Assembly: GCA_009829735.1 (NCBI GenBank)
Contig: CM020619.1
Coordinates: forward strand, 12,577,777 to 12,641,776
Direction of reading: 5' to 3'
Source of the DNA: Pyropia yezoensis
Lineage: Eukaryota; Rhodophyta; Bangiophyceae; Bangiales; Bangiaceae
DNA: 64,000 nt
Shown piece by piece: positions 12,095 through 23,163 of the stretch. The notes under the pieces were generated by a model. The model ran no database searches. It worked only from the letters and a program-made list of their open reading frames with translations, and was not told where the DNA came from. The translations under genes were made by a program, and so were the position numbers. How positions within the stretch are numbered: position 1 is the first letter of the stretch; every line of letters starts with the position of its first letter.

Positions 12095-12456
12095 TGTAGC
12101 ACAATAGGAATCCGTCGCACGTCCACTCTCAGGGAACACTCACCAAGGGGGATCGGCACCAACGTCACCGGGAGGCCAAGGTTGCTGTCCTTGGAGCGCA
12201 AGCCACGGGACCAAGATGGGAGCCCAAATGGGAGGGGTTTGTTGTTCTCCTTGGCCAGCGGTGGATTCGCCACCGGCCCCTTCGTTATAAACCCTCGGAG
12301 ACACTACTAACTACCCTCCACCCCAAGATGCAAGTCCCTCTGGTCATACGTAACTTATAGATACCGTGACCAGTTCGGACTCTCAAATTGGAAGTTAAGG
12401 ATTAGAAGTAGCCCCCCTGATATTAGGGTCACAATACGGACAACCATATTGCTACA
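12095..12456 (-). repeat. 3' LTR of C-young
   Basis: This 362-bp LTR is bounded by TGTAGCA and TGCTACA and is about 99% identical to the copy at 27,504-27,864. The sequence at its inner side (12,457 onward) is the leader of the antisense ORF. Confidence 0.92.
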
Positions 12457-13041
12457 TATCCCCCCTTTAGATTCGGCCCGTCCTCGGGTCGAGTTGCATT
12501 CGGGTTACCGAATGTAAGTGGGTCGCGTGACTGTTTACCCGTCGGGTGGGGCTTTGCGCCCCGTCTCGACAGACACCCCTTTTCGAGGTTGTCCGAGGGG
12601 GGTGCCCCCCTTTGTGTGGTACACACACGATCCGTTTTCCGGACCGTTAATTTCCCGATGCGGGTTTTTGTTCACGACCCCCCTTTCCGAGGGGTGGTGC
12701 AAGCGGATCCGCCACCAGGTGCCTGGTGGTAGGGGGGTCCCTCTCGTGTGGACGATTGAGTGGGGGGCGGGGGCTGCCCGCGTTGCGTGGGGGCGGTTGG
12801 GGGTGACCCCCCTTCCTTACCCCGTGTGTGGGGGTGGCCCCGCCCCGCCCAGGTGCCTGGGTGGGGCGCGTTCGTAGCCCCGTGCGGCGTGGGTCGATCC
12901 GCGTGTTTGTGGCGCTGCTCGTGGCCGTTTGTGGTCATAAGCGCGGGTGCCCGCGCTTCCCTGGCTCGTCCCGGTTATCCCACCGTACCGGGTCGTAGCC
13001 GTCGACGGCTTGTGGGCGCGGGGGACTCTGCACCCGTTAAC
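12457..13041 (+). other. Leader/promoter region of the C-young antisense ORF
   Basis: This stretch separates the 3' LTR from the likely start codon of the antisense ORF. A diverged copy lies at about 32,881-33,470 on the other strand in front of the equivalent ORF of C-old, so it belongs to the element. The best-preserved blocks are near 12,475-12,520 and the CACCAGGTGCCTGGTGG hyphenated palindrome at about 12,713-12,729, which is present in both copies. A promoter here is inferred from position and conservation, not from a TATA box. Confidence 0.5.
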
Positions 13042-15489
13042 ATGTCCTATCCCCAGGTGCATGAAGAGGAGGAAGACCTCCTGATCGGGGAGGAGATGGA
13101 GGACGACGCGCCTGTCGGTCCCGACGCCGCGCGTTACGGGGTGAGCTCGTCTGACGACGACGAGCCTGCGGTGTCCGTCCGTCTGTCGGACGGAGGACTG
13201 TCGTCCGTGTGCAGCGGCACGACGGTGCCGTCGGCCGGAGGTCAACCCGGCGGTCAACCGCGCGTGGCGGCTTCTACCCCCTCTCTGCCGGCTGCCCGGA
13301 TGGAGCCTGGTGCCGGTGCCGGCTCACCGCAGCTACCTCAAGATGGTCCGCCCTGCGGCGGAGGTGGCGACCCGCAGCCGACTCCGGCGGGTCAAGGTGG
13401 TCCGGGTGTCCGGGCGGTGACTCCTCGAGGCAGTCCCGACGTTGACGCGGGTGGTGGTGGCGGTGCGACACCCGGTGCGGCGGGTCAAGACGGTGCGGGT
13501 GTCCGCACGGCCGGGGCTCCGGCTCCGGAGGCTGTCCAAGTGCCTTCCCCTTCCGAGGCGGGGGCTACGCCGACGGGTGGTGCCGGCGCCGGTACCATAC
13601 CTGCGGTGCCGCGGGTGTCGAGCGGTCAAGACGCTCCTTCTCCCATGGCGGTTGACACCGGGAGTTACTCCGGGCGGGCGCCCGCCCTTCTTCTTCCTCC
13701 TCGGCCTCGTCCATCTCCGACGTCGGCCCCTCTGCCGGTGGTGCGTCCCCCGGCGCCCCCGATTCTTCCTGGTCCTGCCCGGGTTGCCCCGTTGAGTGGC
13801 GGCGTCGCCGTGGCGGCGGGTCAACCCGCCATGTCGGTGTCCGACTTGGTGGCTCGGGTTCGAGGCCTCACGGTGCAAGAGTCGATGGAGTCCGATGGGC
13901 GTATGCGGGTGGACTTCCACCTGGTGCATCCCCGTGGAGAATCCTCCCGGCGCGTCAAGGTGGACCCGAGCTGGGAGCGGGAGTTAGTGCGGCTGGTCAA
14001 CCAGCCGAACGCGGTCCGGGTGGAACACCATTGGATCCTGAGTCAGCCGGACGACCGGCATGCGCAGCTCTGGCGCACCCGGGTGGGACGGGGTGAGGTC
14101 TACCTCGACCCCAACTTCGGGGTCTGCGACCTCATTGCCCCCGCGTTGCCGCGGGAGATTGACTACCCGGCTAGTGCTCGGGGGATTGCGGCGGCGGCGG
14201 AGCCGGTTGCGTTTGGGGAGACGGTGGGCAGTACCGGTCGGTATCCCGACTTTGACTACTACCCGGGGGTACCCCCGTATCTGTCGTTTACGGCTCCCTA
14301 CCCGCCCATGGCGGGGTTGAAGTCGGCGTCGAGTTGGCGACGTAACCATGGTGTCATGGCGGATGCGTTCCGCACGGATATAACGTGTGCGTTGCAGACC
14401 GGCAACGGTCGTGCTCCGGTATACACTCCCGTGCGCACGCCGCTATGGCAGGAGGGGTGGGAACCCGCCCCTGCTTTCCGGTTTGACACCGGCTCCTGTC
14501 TTCGCTACTTCGGGAGTGTGTTGGCCTCGCGACCGGTCCACCCGTTGCAGGGTACCTTCACCCTTGAGGTCACCCTCGGGCAGGCTTCATCCTTCTTGCT
14601 GTCCGTCCGCCGGCAGGGTCGCCTGTTTCATCTTCCGACGGGTGTCCGTCGGCACATCGCGCAGTTGGGCGTGGATCTGATAGCCGCCAAGACCGGGTTG
14701 GCCCGGGAGTTCGAAGCCCTGCTGGCTGTTCACGATGCCGTGAACTGGGCTGGGGTGTTGGCCCTTCCCCCGTACCGGGACCCGCAGGCTGGGGCTTCCC
14801 CCTTGCCTCGTCACTCGTTGCGGGTCCGGCGTACTCAGCCGGGTGAGCCCAGTTGCCATGGGTGGGCATCCACCGAGGCTGTTGCTGACCTGGGTATTCC
14901 CATGGTTATCCATGACCCTCTTCAGGTCCTTGCTCCGTGGTTCGGTAACCCGATGCCGGCGGCGGTTGGCCGTCGTCCCCGAGAGTGGGGCTCTGTGGGT
15001 GGGGAGCGTGAGGTGTCCCGTCGTCGGGCGGAGTACCGCCGTGGTTACGGTGGAGCCCCTTCGGTAGGGTCCTACCGGGCCTCGTATCAGGTGCCACCGG
15101 CTCCGGTGGTAGCCGTGTCGGCTCCTGTGGCTCCTCTGGCTGCGCCAGTGTCACCTCCCGCCCCTGTCCTACATGACGGGGGTCCCCGTCTCTGGTATGA
15201 GGGCGTTGACGCCCTTGTTACCCGCGCAATGCGTGGGGGTCTCTCTGTTAGCTGGGGGGATATCCCCCCAGGTGCTGCGCTGGTTGGGTCAGCGCGTTGC
15301 TTCGGTGGCGTGCTGGACCGCCTCCAGTCCGCTCTGGCGGACGTGGAGGCTGGCCGCAGCACCCTCGTCCAGCTATGCACCGAGGTAACTCGGGTGGTCG
15401 ACCGTCGTGACGTTGCCGACCGGTGGAGCACGGAGGTCTACGCGCTTAGGCGTGAGTGGCCTCCCTCGGGCAGTGGGTCTACCCACTGA
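13042..15489 (+). CDS. Antisense extra ORF of C-young, unknown protein (815 aa)
   Basis: An open frame of 816 codons lies downstream of pol on the opposite strand; an upstream Met at 12,760 is possible, but the homologous ORF of C-old starts at the equivalent of 13,042. The protein has a strongly acidic N-terminus (about residues 6-25), a Pro/Ala/Gly-rich low-complexity region to about residue 250, and a globular C-terminal half rich in Trp, Tyr and Arg. I see no protease, polymerase, envelope, signal-peptide or zinc-knuckle features. The family is unknown to me. Related frames exist in C-old, and a positional counterpart exists in D. Convergent transcription with pol makes overlapping transcripts likely. 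Confidence 0.75.
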   Translation: MSYPQVHEEEEDLLIGEEMEDDAPVGPDAARYGVSSSDDDEPAVSVRLSDGGLSSVCSGTTVPSAGGQPGGQPRVAASTPSLPAARMEPGAGAGSPQLPQDGPPCGGGGDPQPTPAGQGGPGVRAVTPRGSPDVDAGGGGGATPGAAGQDGAGVRTAGAPAPEAVQVPSPSEAGATPTGGAGAGTIPAVPRVSSGQDAPSPMAVDTGSYSGRAPALLLPPRPRPSPTSAPLPVVRPPAPPILPGPARVAPLSGGVAVAAGQPAMSVSDLVARVRGLTVQESMESDGRMRVDFHLVHPRGESSRRVKVDPSWERELVRLVNQPNAVRVEHHWILSQPDDRHAQLWRTRVGRGEVYLDPNFGVCDLIAPALPREIDYPASARGIAAAAEPVAFGETVGSTGRYPDFDYYPGVPPYLSFTAPYPPMAGLKSASSWRRNHGVMADAFRTDITCALQTGNGRAPVYTPVRTPLWQEGWEPAPAFRFDTGSCLRYFGSVLASRPVHPLQGTFTLEVTLGQASSFLLSVRRQGRLFHLPTGVRRHIAQLGVDLIAAKTGLAREFEALLAVHDAVNWAGVLALPPYRDPQAGASPLPRHSLRVRRTQPGEPSCHGWASTEAVADLGIPMVIHDPLQVLAPWFGNPMPAAVGRRPREWGSVGGEREVSRRRAEYRRGYGGAPSVGSYRASYQVPPAPVVAVSAPVAPLAAPVSPPAPVLHDGGPRLWYEGVDALVTRAMRGGLSVSWGDIPPGAALVGSARCFGGVLDRLQSALADVEAGRSTLVQLCTEVTRVVDRRDVADRWSTEVYALRREWPPSGSGSTH

Positions 15490-18212
15490 GGAGTGCTATT
15501 GTTTGTGCGGGAGAGGGCCCCGGCAACCCTTATGGTAGCCGGGTAGTAGTGAGTATAAACTCATCCCCTTTGGGGGCATTGCTTGCCTCTGTTTGCTGCC
15601 CTGGGGAGTACCCCTTCTGGCTCAGTGGTGCCTTGCCTCCCGTCCAACTTCTTCCGGTAGGTTCATGCTTGGGGAGGTCATCCTCCCTCACTTGGTGTCT
15701 TGGCTTGGGGAGGTCATCCTCCCGTGTAAGCTCCCTAGTTACTTCGATATTATCGGAGTTAGCCTTTACCTTTAAGTTAACTTATTAAGGTTCAGGTTTT
15801 ACTTAGTTACCTAAGCTTAGCTCTACTTAGTTACCTAAGCTTGGTTCGACTTTGAAACCTAAGTCTGATTTGACTTAGAAACCTAAGTCTGCCGTAACCA
15901 TGTCACACCCTACTTAGTAGGTATGAGCCTCACCCCCCAACAGCCGAAGTCGGTGTCGGTTGGGTTGTTACAGTAGGCGTCGTCGCCTCATGTACGGCAT
16001 GAGGAGTTGGCGGGGTATATTTGCCGCCTGTTCCCAGGTGGGTGAGTCGTATCCGACCCACATAACCTTGACGTACCAGGGTCCTGGTAGGTCCGGGTCG
16101 GTGTGTCCGACCACGCTCTCTACTTGGTATGGAGTCCCATCCGGTCCAACCGGGTCATCTGACCGGTGGGTTGTAAGAGCTTCATGTAGCAACCCAGCCG
16201 GTACCGGCTGAGGCTGTTCCGGCATCGGAGCAGGTGTGACATCATTCATGCTGATGCGTTGAATCTCCGTATCGGAGCGTAAGATAACAGAGTGGTCATC
16301 TCTGTGGAGGATCTGGTACGGTCCCTTGACCGGTTGCATAAGCTTGTTCCCTCGGAACTTCTGGTGTCTGATATAGACCCAGTCACCTGTTACCAGGGTT
16401 GCGTTGCGCACCCGTAGTCGGGCGTCGAAGTTCTTCTTATATCGAAGTTGTGTTCTGTCAAGGGCACCCTTGAGCTTAGGAATCATCCACGATAGCTTGG
16501 CCAACCAAGCTAGGTGGATGCGTTCGGCGGGTCGGCCCTTCGGTGTATCATACCGAGTGCACCTGCCGGGTGGCAGCGTCAAGTTACCGACGCCTAGTGG
16601 CATGACCCACTCCAGCGGAGCAATGTTTGTGCTCCGATGTGGCCTGGCATTGTATGCCAGGGTGAGTACGGACAGAAGCCTGTCCCAAGTGTTCGTGTGC
16701 TCGGCCACGTAGCACTGCAGCATCTTTACGATGGTGCGGTTGAACCGCTCCACCTGCCCGTTGGACTGCGGGTGGTAGTCGGATGCCCAACGTGGTTCGA
16801 TACCGAACATGCCCAGGACCTTAGTGCAGAATGCCGACGTAAGGTTTGCTCCGTTATCGGAGAGGAGTTGCTTCATGACTCCGTATGCACTGATCCAGTG
16901 GTCAACCACTGCGTTCATGATCGTGTATGCCGTATCATTCGGGATGGCTGCCGCTCTTGACAGCTTAGTGAAGCGGTCAGACATGAACAGGATGTACCTG
17001 TTCCCTTCTTCCGTTATCGGAAGTGGCCCGAGTATGTCGATAGCGACTTGCTCGTTGGGCCCATCAGGTGGGAATAGCTTCATGGCAGACGCCCGCCTAT
17101 GTAGACTCATGCGGTTACGTGCACAGGGGTGGCATCCCCTTACGTGGTCGACCACGTCGACGGCCATTGCTGGCCAGTAGAAGAACCTTCGCATTGCTGC
17201 GAACATACGTGAACCCCCCGGGTGTCCGGCTGTAGGGTTCTCATGTTCTCGTTTCATGACGGCTTGCCGTAAGGACACGGGAACCACGACTTGATGTCGT
17301 CCATCGGCGGGTGCCCGCCGGTATATGAGTCCGTCTTCGTTCTCGGAGAAGATGCCGGCCGTACCGGCCAGAAGGTTAGCACGATGACATCTACAGTCAT
17401 CGTCGTTGGCCTGTGCCTCGCAGAAGTCCGCGAGGGTCAATGGGCACGCAAGGTGTGCCATGGTATGGTCAGCCATACCCTGGGTAGCATTACCCACCAT
17501 GCACACCGGTACCACCGGGATGTCCTCGTCCACCGGGCGGGTATCCCCGCTCGGGGTGTCGAGTCGAGACAACGCGTCTCCGAGGTGGTGGGTTGACCCA
17601 GCCTTATACACCGTGCGGTAGTCGTGCTCGGCCATCTTCAGCCTCCATCGGGCTAGCCTCCCATGGCTATCGGAATCCTTGTCACCAAGGTTGAGGAGCC
17701 ATCGTAGGGGTTCGTGGTCGGACCTCACGATGAACCTGGAGCCCTCCAGGTATGGACGGAGCAGTTGCACTGCCCATATAACTCCGAGGCATTCACGCTC
17801 GGTGGCACTATAGTTCCGCTCAGCCGGGTTGAGTGTCCGGCTGAAGTACCCTACCGGACGTAGGTCCGGGATAACGTTGTCGGTACCTATCAACGTCTCT
17901 CCTTGTAACAGGGTGCATCCCACTTGTGTATCACACGCATCGACATCGATGACGAAGGTACCCCGTCTATGCGGTAACGCAAGGACGGGTGGGGCTAGTA
18001 GGGCTCGCTTCAGCGACTCGAATGCCTCCTCTTCGCTAGGCGAAGGGGGTTGGAGTACCTTGGGTAAGGTACTGCTCGTAAGAACCGTTAACGGTTTAGC
18101 TATCCGAGCGAAGTCCTTGACGAACCGTCGGTATACATTGCACATTCCCAGGAAGCTTTTGAGCTGCGTCTGGGTGTTAGGGAACCGGACATCCCGGAGT
18201 GCCCGGGTATTG
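13757..18212. repeat. First copy of a 4.45-kb near-identical block, left of the N gap
   Basis: It matches 18,713-23,163 almost base for base, ending exactly at the N run, while the second copy begins exactly after it. The block holds most of the antisense ORF (+), the 3' region and the C-terminal half of pol (about 15,968-18,212, -). Differences are a few single-base length changes concentrated in the second copy. The pattern is that of two overlapping contig ends that were not merged. Confidence 0.9.
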
Positions 18213-18712
18213 NNNNNNNNNNNNNNNNNNNNNNNNNNNNNNNNNNNNNNNNNNNNNNNNNNNNNNNNNNNNNNNNNNNNNNNNNNNNNNNNNNNNNNNN
18301 NNNNNNNNNNNNNNNNNNNNNNNNNNNNNNNNNNNNNNNNNNNNNNNNNNNNNNNNNNNNNNNNNNNNNNNNNNNNNNNNNNNNNNNNNNNNNNNNNNNN
18401 NNNNNNNNNNNNNNNNNNNNNNNNNNNNNNNNNNNNNNNNNNNNNNNNNNNNNNNNNNNNNNNNNNNNNNNNNNNNNNNNNNNNNNNNNNNNNNNNNNNN
18501 NNNNNNNNNNNNNNNNNNNNNNNNNNNNNNNNNNNNNNNNNNNNNNNNNNNNNNNNNNNNNNNNNNNNNNNNNNNNNNNNNNNNNNNNNNNNNNNNNNNN
18601 NNNNNNNNNNNNNNNNNNNNNNNNNNNNNNNNNNNNNNNNNNNNNNNNNNNNNNNNNNNNNNNNNNNNNNNNNNNNNNNNNNNNNNNNNNNNNNNNNNNN
18701 NNNNNNNNNNNN
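18213..18712. other. Assembly gap of exactly 500 N
   Basis: 500 consecutive undetermined bases. The round length suggests a scaffolding placeholder and not a measured gap. Open frames that run through it are artefacts. Confidence 0.99.
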
Positions 18713-21700
18713 CCCCGATTCTTCCTGGTCCTGCCCGGGTTGCCCCGTTGGGTGGCGGCGTCGCCGTGGCGGCGGGTCAACCCGCCATGTCGGTGTCCGA
18801 CTTGGTGGCTCGGGTTCGAGGCCTCACGGTGCAAGAGTCGATGGAGTCCGATGGGCGTATGCGGGTGGACTTCCACCTGGTGCATCCCCGTGGAGAATCC
18901 TCCCGGCGCGTCAAGGTGGACCCGAGCTGGGAGCGGGAGTTGGTGCGGCTGGTCAACCAGCCGAACGCGGTCCGGGTGGAACACCATTGGATCCTGAGTC
19001 AGCCGGACGACCGGCATGCGCAGCTCTGGCGCACCCGGGTGGGACGGGGTGAGGTCTACCTCGACCCCAACTTCGGGGTCTGCGACCTCATTGCCCCCGC
19101 GTTGCCGCGGGAGATTGACTACCCGGCTAGTGCTTCGGGGATTGCGGCGGCGGCGGAGCCGGTTGCGTTTGGGGAGACGGTGGGCAGTACCGGTCGGTAT
19201 CCCGACTTTGACTACTACCCGGGGGTACCCCCGTATCTGTCGTTTACGGCTCCCTACCCGCCCATGGCGGGGTTGAAGTCGGCGTCGAGTTGGCGACGTA
19301 ACCATGGTGTCATGGCGATGCGTTCCGCACGGATATAACGTGTGCGTTGCAGACCGGCAACGGTCGTGCTCCGGTATACACTCCGTGCGCACGCCGCTAT
19401 GGCAGGAGGGGTGGGAACCCGCCCCTGCTTTCCGGTTTGACACCGGCTCCTGTCTTCGCTACTTCGGGAGTGTGTTGGCCTCGCGACCGGTCCACCCGTT
19501 GCAGGGTACTTCACCCTTGAGGTCACCCTCGGGCAGGCTTCATCCTTCTTGCTGTCCGTCCGCCGGCAGGGTCGCCTGTTTCATCTTCCGACGGGTGTCC
19601 GTCGGCACATCGCGCAGTTGGGCGTGGATCTGATAGCCGCCAAGACCGGGTTGGCCCGGGAGTTCGAAGCCCTGCTGGCTGTTCACGATGCCGTGAACTG
19701 GGCTGGGGTGTTGGCCCTTCCCCCGTACCGGGACCCGCAGGCTGGGGCTTCCCCCTTGCCTCGTCACTCCGTTGCGGGTCCGGCGTACTCAGCCGGGTGA
19801 GCCCAGTTGCCATGGGTGGGCATCCACCGAGGCTGTTGCTGACCTGGGTATTCCCATGGTTATCCATGACCCTCTTCAGGTCCTTGCTCCGTGGTTCGGT
19901 AACCCGATGCCGGCGGCGGTTGGCCGTCGTCCCCGAGAGTGGGGCTCTGTGGGTGGGGAGCGTGAGGTGTCCCGTCGTCGGGCGGAGTACCGCCGTGGTT
20001 ACGGTGGAGCCCCTTCGGTAGGGTCCTACCGGGCCTCGTATCAGGTGCCACCGGCTCCGGTGGTAGCCGTGTCGGCTCCTGTGGCTCCTCTGGCTGCGCC
20101 AGTGTCACCTCCCGCCCCTGTCCTACATGACGGGGGTCCCGTCTCTGGTATGAGGGCGTTGACGCCCTTGTTACCCGCGCAATGCGTGGGGGTCTCTCTG
20201 TTAGCTGGGGGATATCCCCCCAGGTGCTGCGCTGGTTGGGTCAGCGCGTTGCTTCGGTGGCGTGCTGGACCGCCTCCAGTCCGCTCTGGCGGACGTGGAG
20301 GCTGGCCGCAGCACCCTCGTCCAGCTATGCACCGAGGTAACTCGGGTGGTCGACCGTCGTGACGTTGCCGACCGGTGGAGCACGGAGGTCTACGCGCTTA
20401 GGCGTGAGTGGCCTCCCTCGGGCAGTGGGTCTACCCACTGAGGAGTGCTATTGTTTGTGCGGGAGAGGGCCCCGGCAACCCTTATGGTAGCCGGGTAGTA
20501 GTGAGTATAAACTCATCCCCTTTGGGGGCATTGCTTGCCTCTGTTTGCTGCCCTGGGGAGTACCCCTTCTGGCTCAGTGGTGCCTTGCCTCCCGTCCAAC
20601 TTCTTCCGGTAGGTTCATGCTTGGGGAGGTCATCCTCCCTCACTTGGTGTCTTGGCTTGGGAGGTCATCCTCCCGTGTAAGCTCCCTAGTTACTTCGATA
20701 TTATCGGAGTTAGCCTTTACCTTTAAGTTAACTTATTAAGGTTCAGGTTTTACTTAGTTACCTAAGCTTAGCTCTACTTAGTTACCTAAGCTTGGTTCGA
20801 CTTTGAAACCTAAGTCTGATTTGACTTAGAAACCTAAGTCTGCCGTAACCATGTCACACCCTACTTAGTAGGTATGAGCCTCACCCCCCAACAGCCGAAG
20901 TCGGTGTCGGTTGGGTTGTTACAGTAGGCGTCGTCGCCTCATGTACGGCATGAGGAGTTGGCGGGGTATATTTGCCGCCTGTTCCCAGGTGGGTGAGTCG
21001 TATCCGACCCACATAACCTTGACGTACCAGGGTCCTGGTAGGTCCGGGTCGGTGTGTCCGACCACGCTCTCTACTTGGTATGGAGTCCCATCCGGTCCAA
21101 CCGGGTCATCTGACCGGTGGGTTGTAAGAGCTTCATGTAGCAACCCAGCCGGTACCGGCTGAGGCTGTTCCGGCATCGGAGCAGGTGTGACATCATTCAT
21201 GCTGATGCGTTGAATCTCCGTATCGGAGCGTAAGATAACAGAGTGGTCATCTCTGTGGAGGATCTGGTACGGTCCCTTGACCGGTTGCATAAGCTTGTTC
21301 CCTCGGAACTTCTGGTGTCTGATATAGACCCAGTCACCTGTTACCAGGGTTGCGTTGCGCACCCGTAGTCGGGCGTCGAAGTTCTTCTTATATCGAAGTT
21401 GTGTTCTGTCAAGGGCACCCTTGAGCTTAGGAATCATCCACGATAGCTTGGCCAACCAAGCTAGGTGGATGCGTTCGGCGGGTCGGCCCTTCGGTGTATC
21501 ATACCGAGTGCACCTGCCGGGTGGCAGCGTCAAGTTACCGACGCCTAGTGGCATGACCCACTCCAGCGGAGCAATGTTTGTGCTCCGATGTGGCCTGGCA
21601 TTGTATGCCAGGGTGAGTACGGACAGAAGCCTGTCCCAAGTGTTCGTGTGCTCGGCCACGTAGCACTGCAGCATCTTTACGATGGTGCGGTTGAACCGCT

Positions 21701-23163
21701 CCACCTGCCCGTTGGACTGCGGGTGGTAGTCGGATGCCCAACGTGGTTCGATACCGAACATGCCCAGGACCTTAGTGCAGAATGCCGACGTAAGGTTTGC
21801 TCCGTTATCGGAGAGGAGTTGCTTCATGACTCCGTATGCACTGATCCAGTGGTCAACCACTGCGTTCATGATCGTGTATGCCGTATCATTCGGGATGGCT
21901 GCCGCTCTTGACAGCTTAGTGAAGCGGTCAGACATGAACAGGATGTACCTGTTCCCTTCTTCCGTTATCGGAAGTGGCCCGAGTATGTCGATAGCGACTT
22001 GCTCGTTGGGCCCATCAGGTGGGAATAGCTTCATGGCAGACGCCCGCCTATGTAGACTCATGCGGTTACGTGCACAGGGGTGGCATCCCCTTACGTGGTC
22101 GACCACGTCGACGGCCATTGCTGGCCAGTAGAAGAACCTTCGCATTGCTGCGAACATACGTGAACCCCCCGGGTGTCCGGCTGTAGGGTTCTCATGTTCT
22201 CGTTTCATGACGGCTTGCCGTAAGGACACGGGAACCACGACTTGATGTCGTCCATCGGCGGGTGCCCGCCGGTATATGAGTCCGTCTTCGTTCTCGGAGA
22301 AGATGCCGGCCGTACCGGCCAGAAGGTTAGCACGATGACATCTACAGTCATCGTCGTTGGCCTGTGCCTCGCAGAAGTCCGCGAGGGTCAATGGGCACGC
22401 AAGGTGTGCCATGGTATGGTCAGCCATACCCTGGGTAGCATTACCCACCATGCACACCGGTACCACCGGGATGTCCTCGTCCACCGGGCGGGTATCCCCG
22501 CTCGGGGTGTCGAGTCGAGACAACGCGTCTCCGAGGTGGTGGGTTGACCCAGCCTTATACACCGTGCGGTAGTCGTGCTCGGCCATCTTCAGCCTCCATC
22601 GGGCTAGCCTCCCATGGCTATCGGAATCCTTGTCACCAAGGTTGAGGAGCCATCGTAGGGGTTCGTGGTCGGACCTCACGATGAACCTGGAGCCCTCCAG
22701 GTATGGACGGAGCAGTTGCACTGCCCATATAACTCCGAGGCATTCACGCTCGGTGGCACTATAGTTCCGCTCAGCCGGGTTGAGTGTCCGGCTGAAGTAC
22801 CCTACCGGACGTAGGTCCGGGATAACGTTGTCGGTACCTATCAACGTCTCTCCTTGTAACAGGGTGCATCCCACTTGTGTATCACACGCATCGACATCGA
22901 TGACGAAGGTACCCCGTCTATGCGGTAACGCAAGGACGGGTGGGGCTAGTAGGGCTCGCTTCAGCGACTCGAATGCCTCCTCTTCGCTAGGCGAAGGGGG
23001 TTGGAGTACCTTGGGTAAGGTACTGCTCGTAAGAACCGTTAACGGTTTAGCTATCCGAGCGAAGTCCTTGACGAACCGTCGGTATACATTGCACATTCCC
23101 AGGAAGCTTTTGAGCTGCGTCTGGGTGTTAGGGAACCGGACATCCCGGAGTGCCCGGGTATTG
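18713..23163. repeat. Second copy of the 4.45-kb block, right of the N gap
   Basis: Collinear with 13,757-18,212. It continues without a break into the unique remainder of pol (to 25,085), gag and the 5' LTR, so this side anchors the pol half of C-young, whereas the first copy anchors the antisense ORF and the 3' LTR. The antisense ORF portion here (18,713 to about 20,447) should not be counted as another gene. Confidence 0.9.

Noticed and set aside
15968-18145. A second pol gene distinct from 20,919-25,085
   Set aside because: It is base-for-base the same as the right-hand copy and stops at the N gap; treated as an unmerged overlap.
17829-19443. Long open frames running through the 500-N gap on both strands
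   Set aside because: Undetermined bases cannot support a reading frame; they join unrelated sides of an assembly gap.
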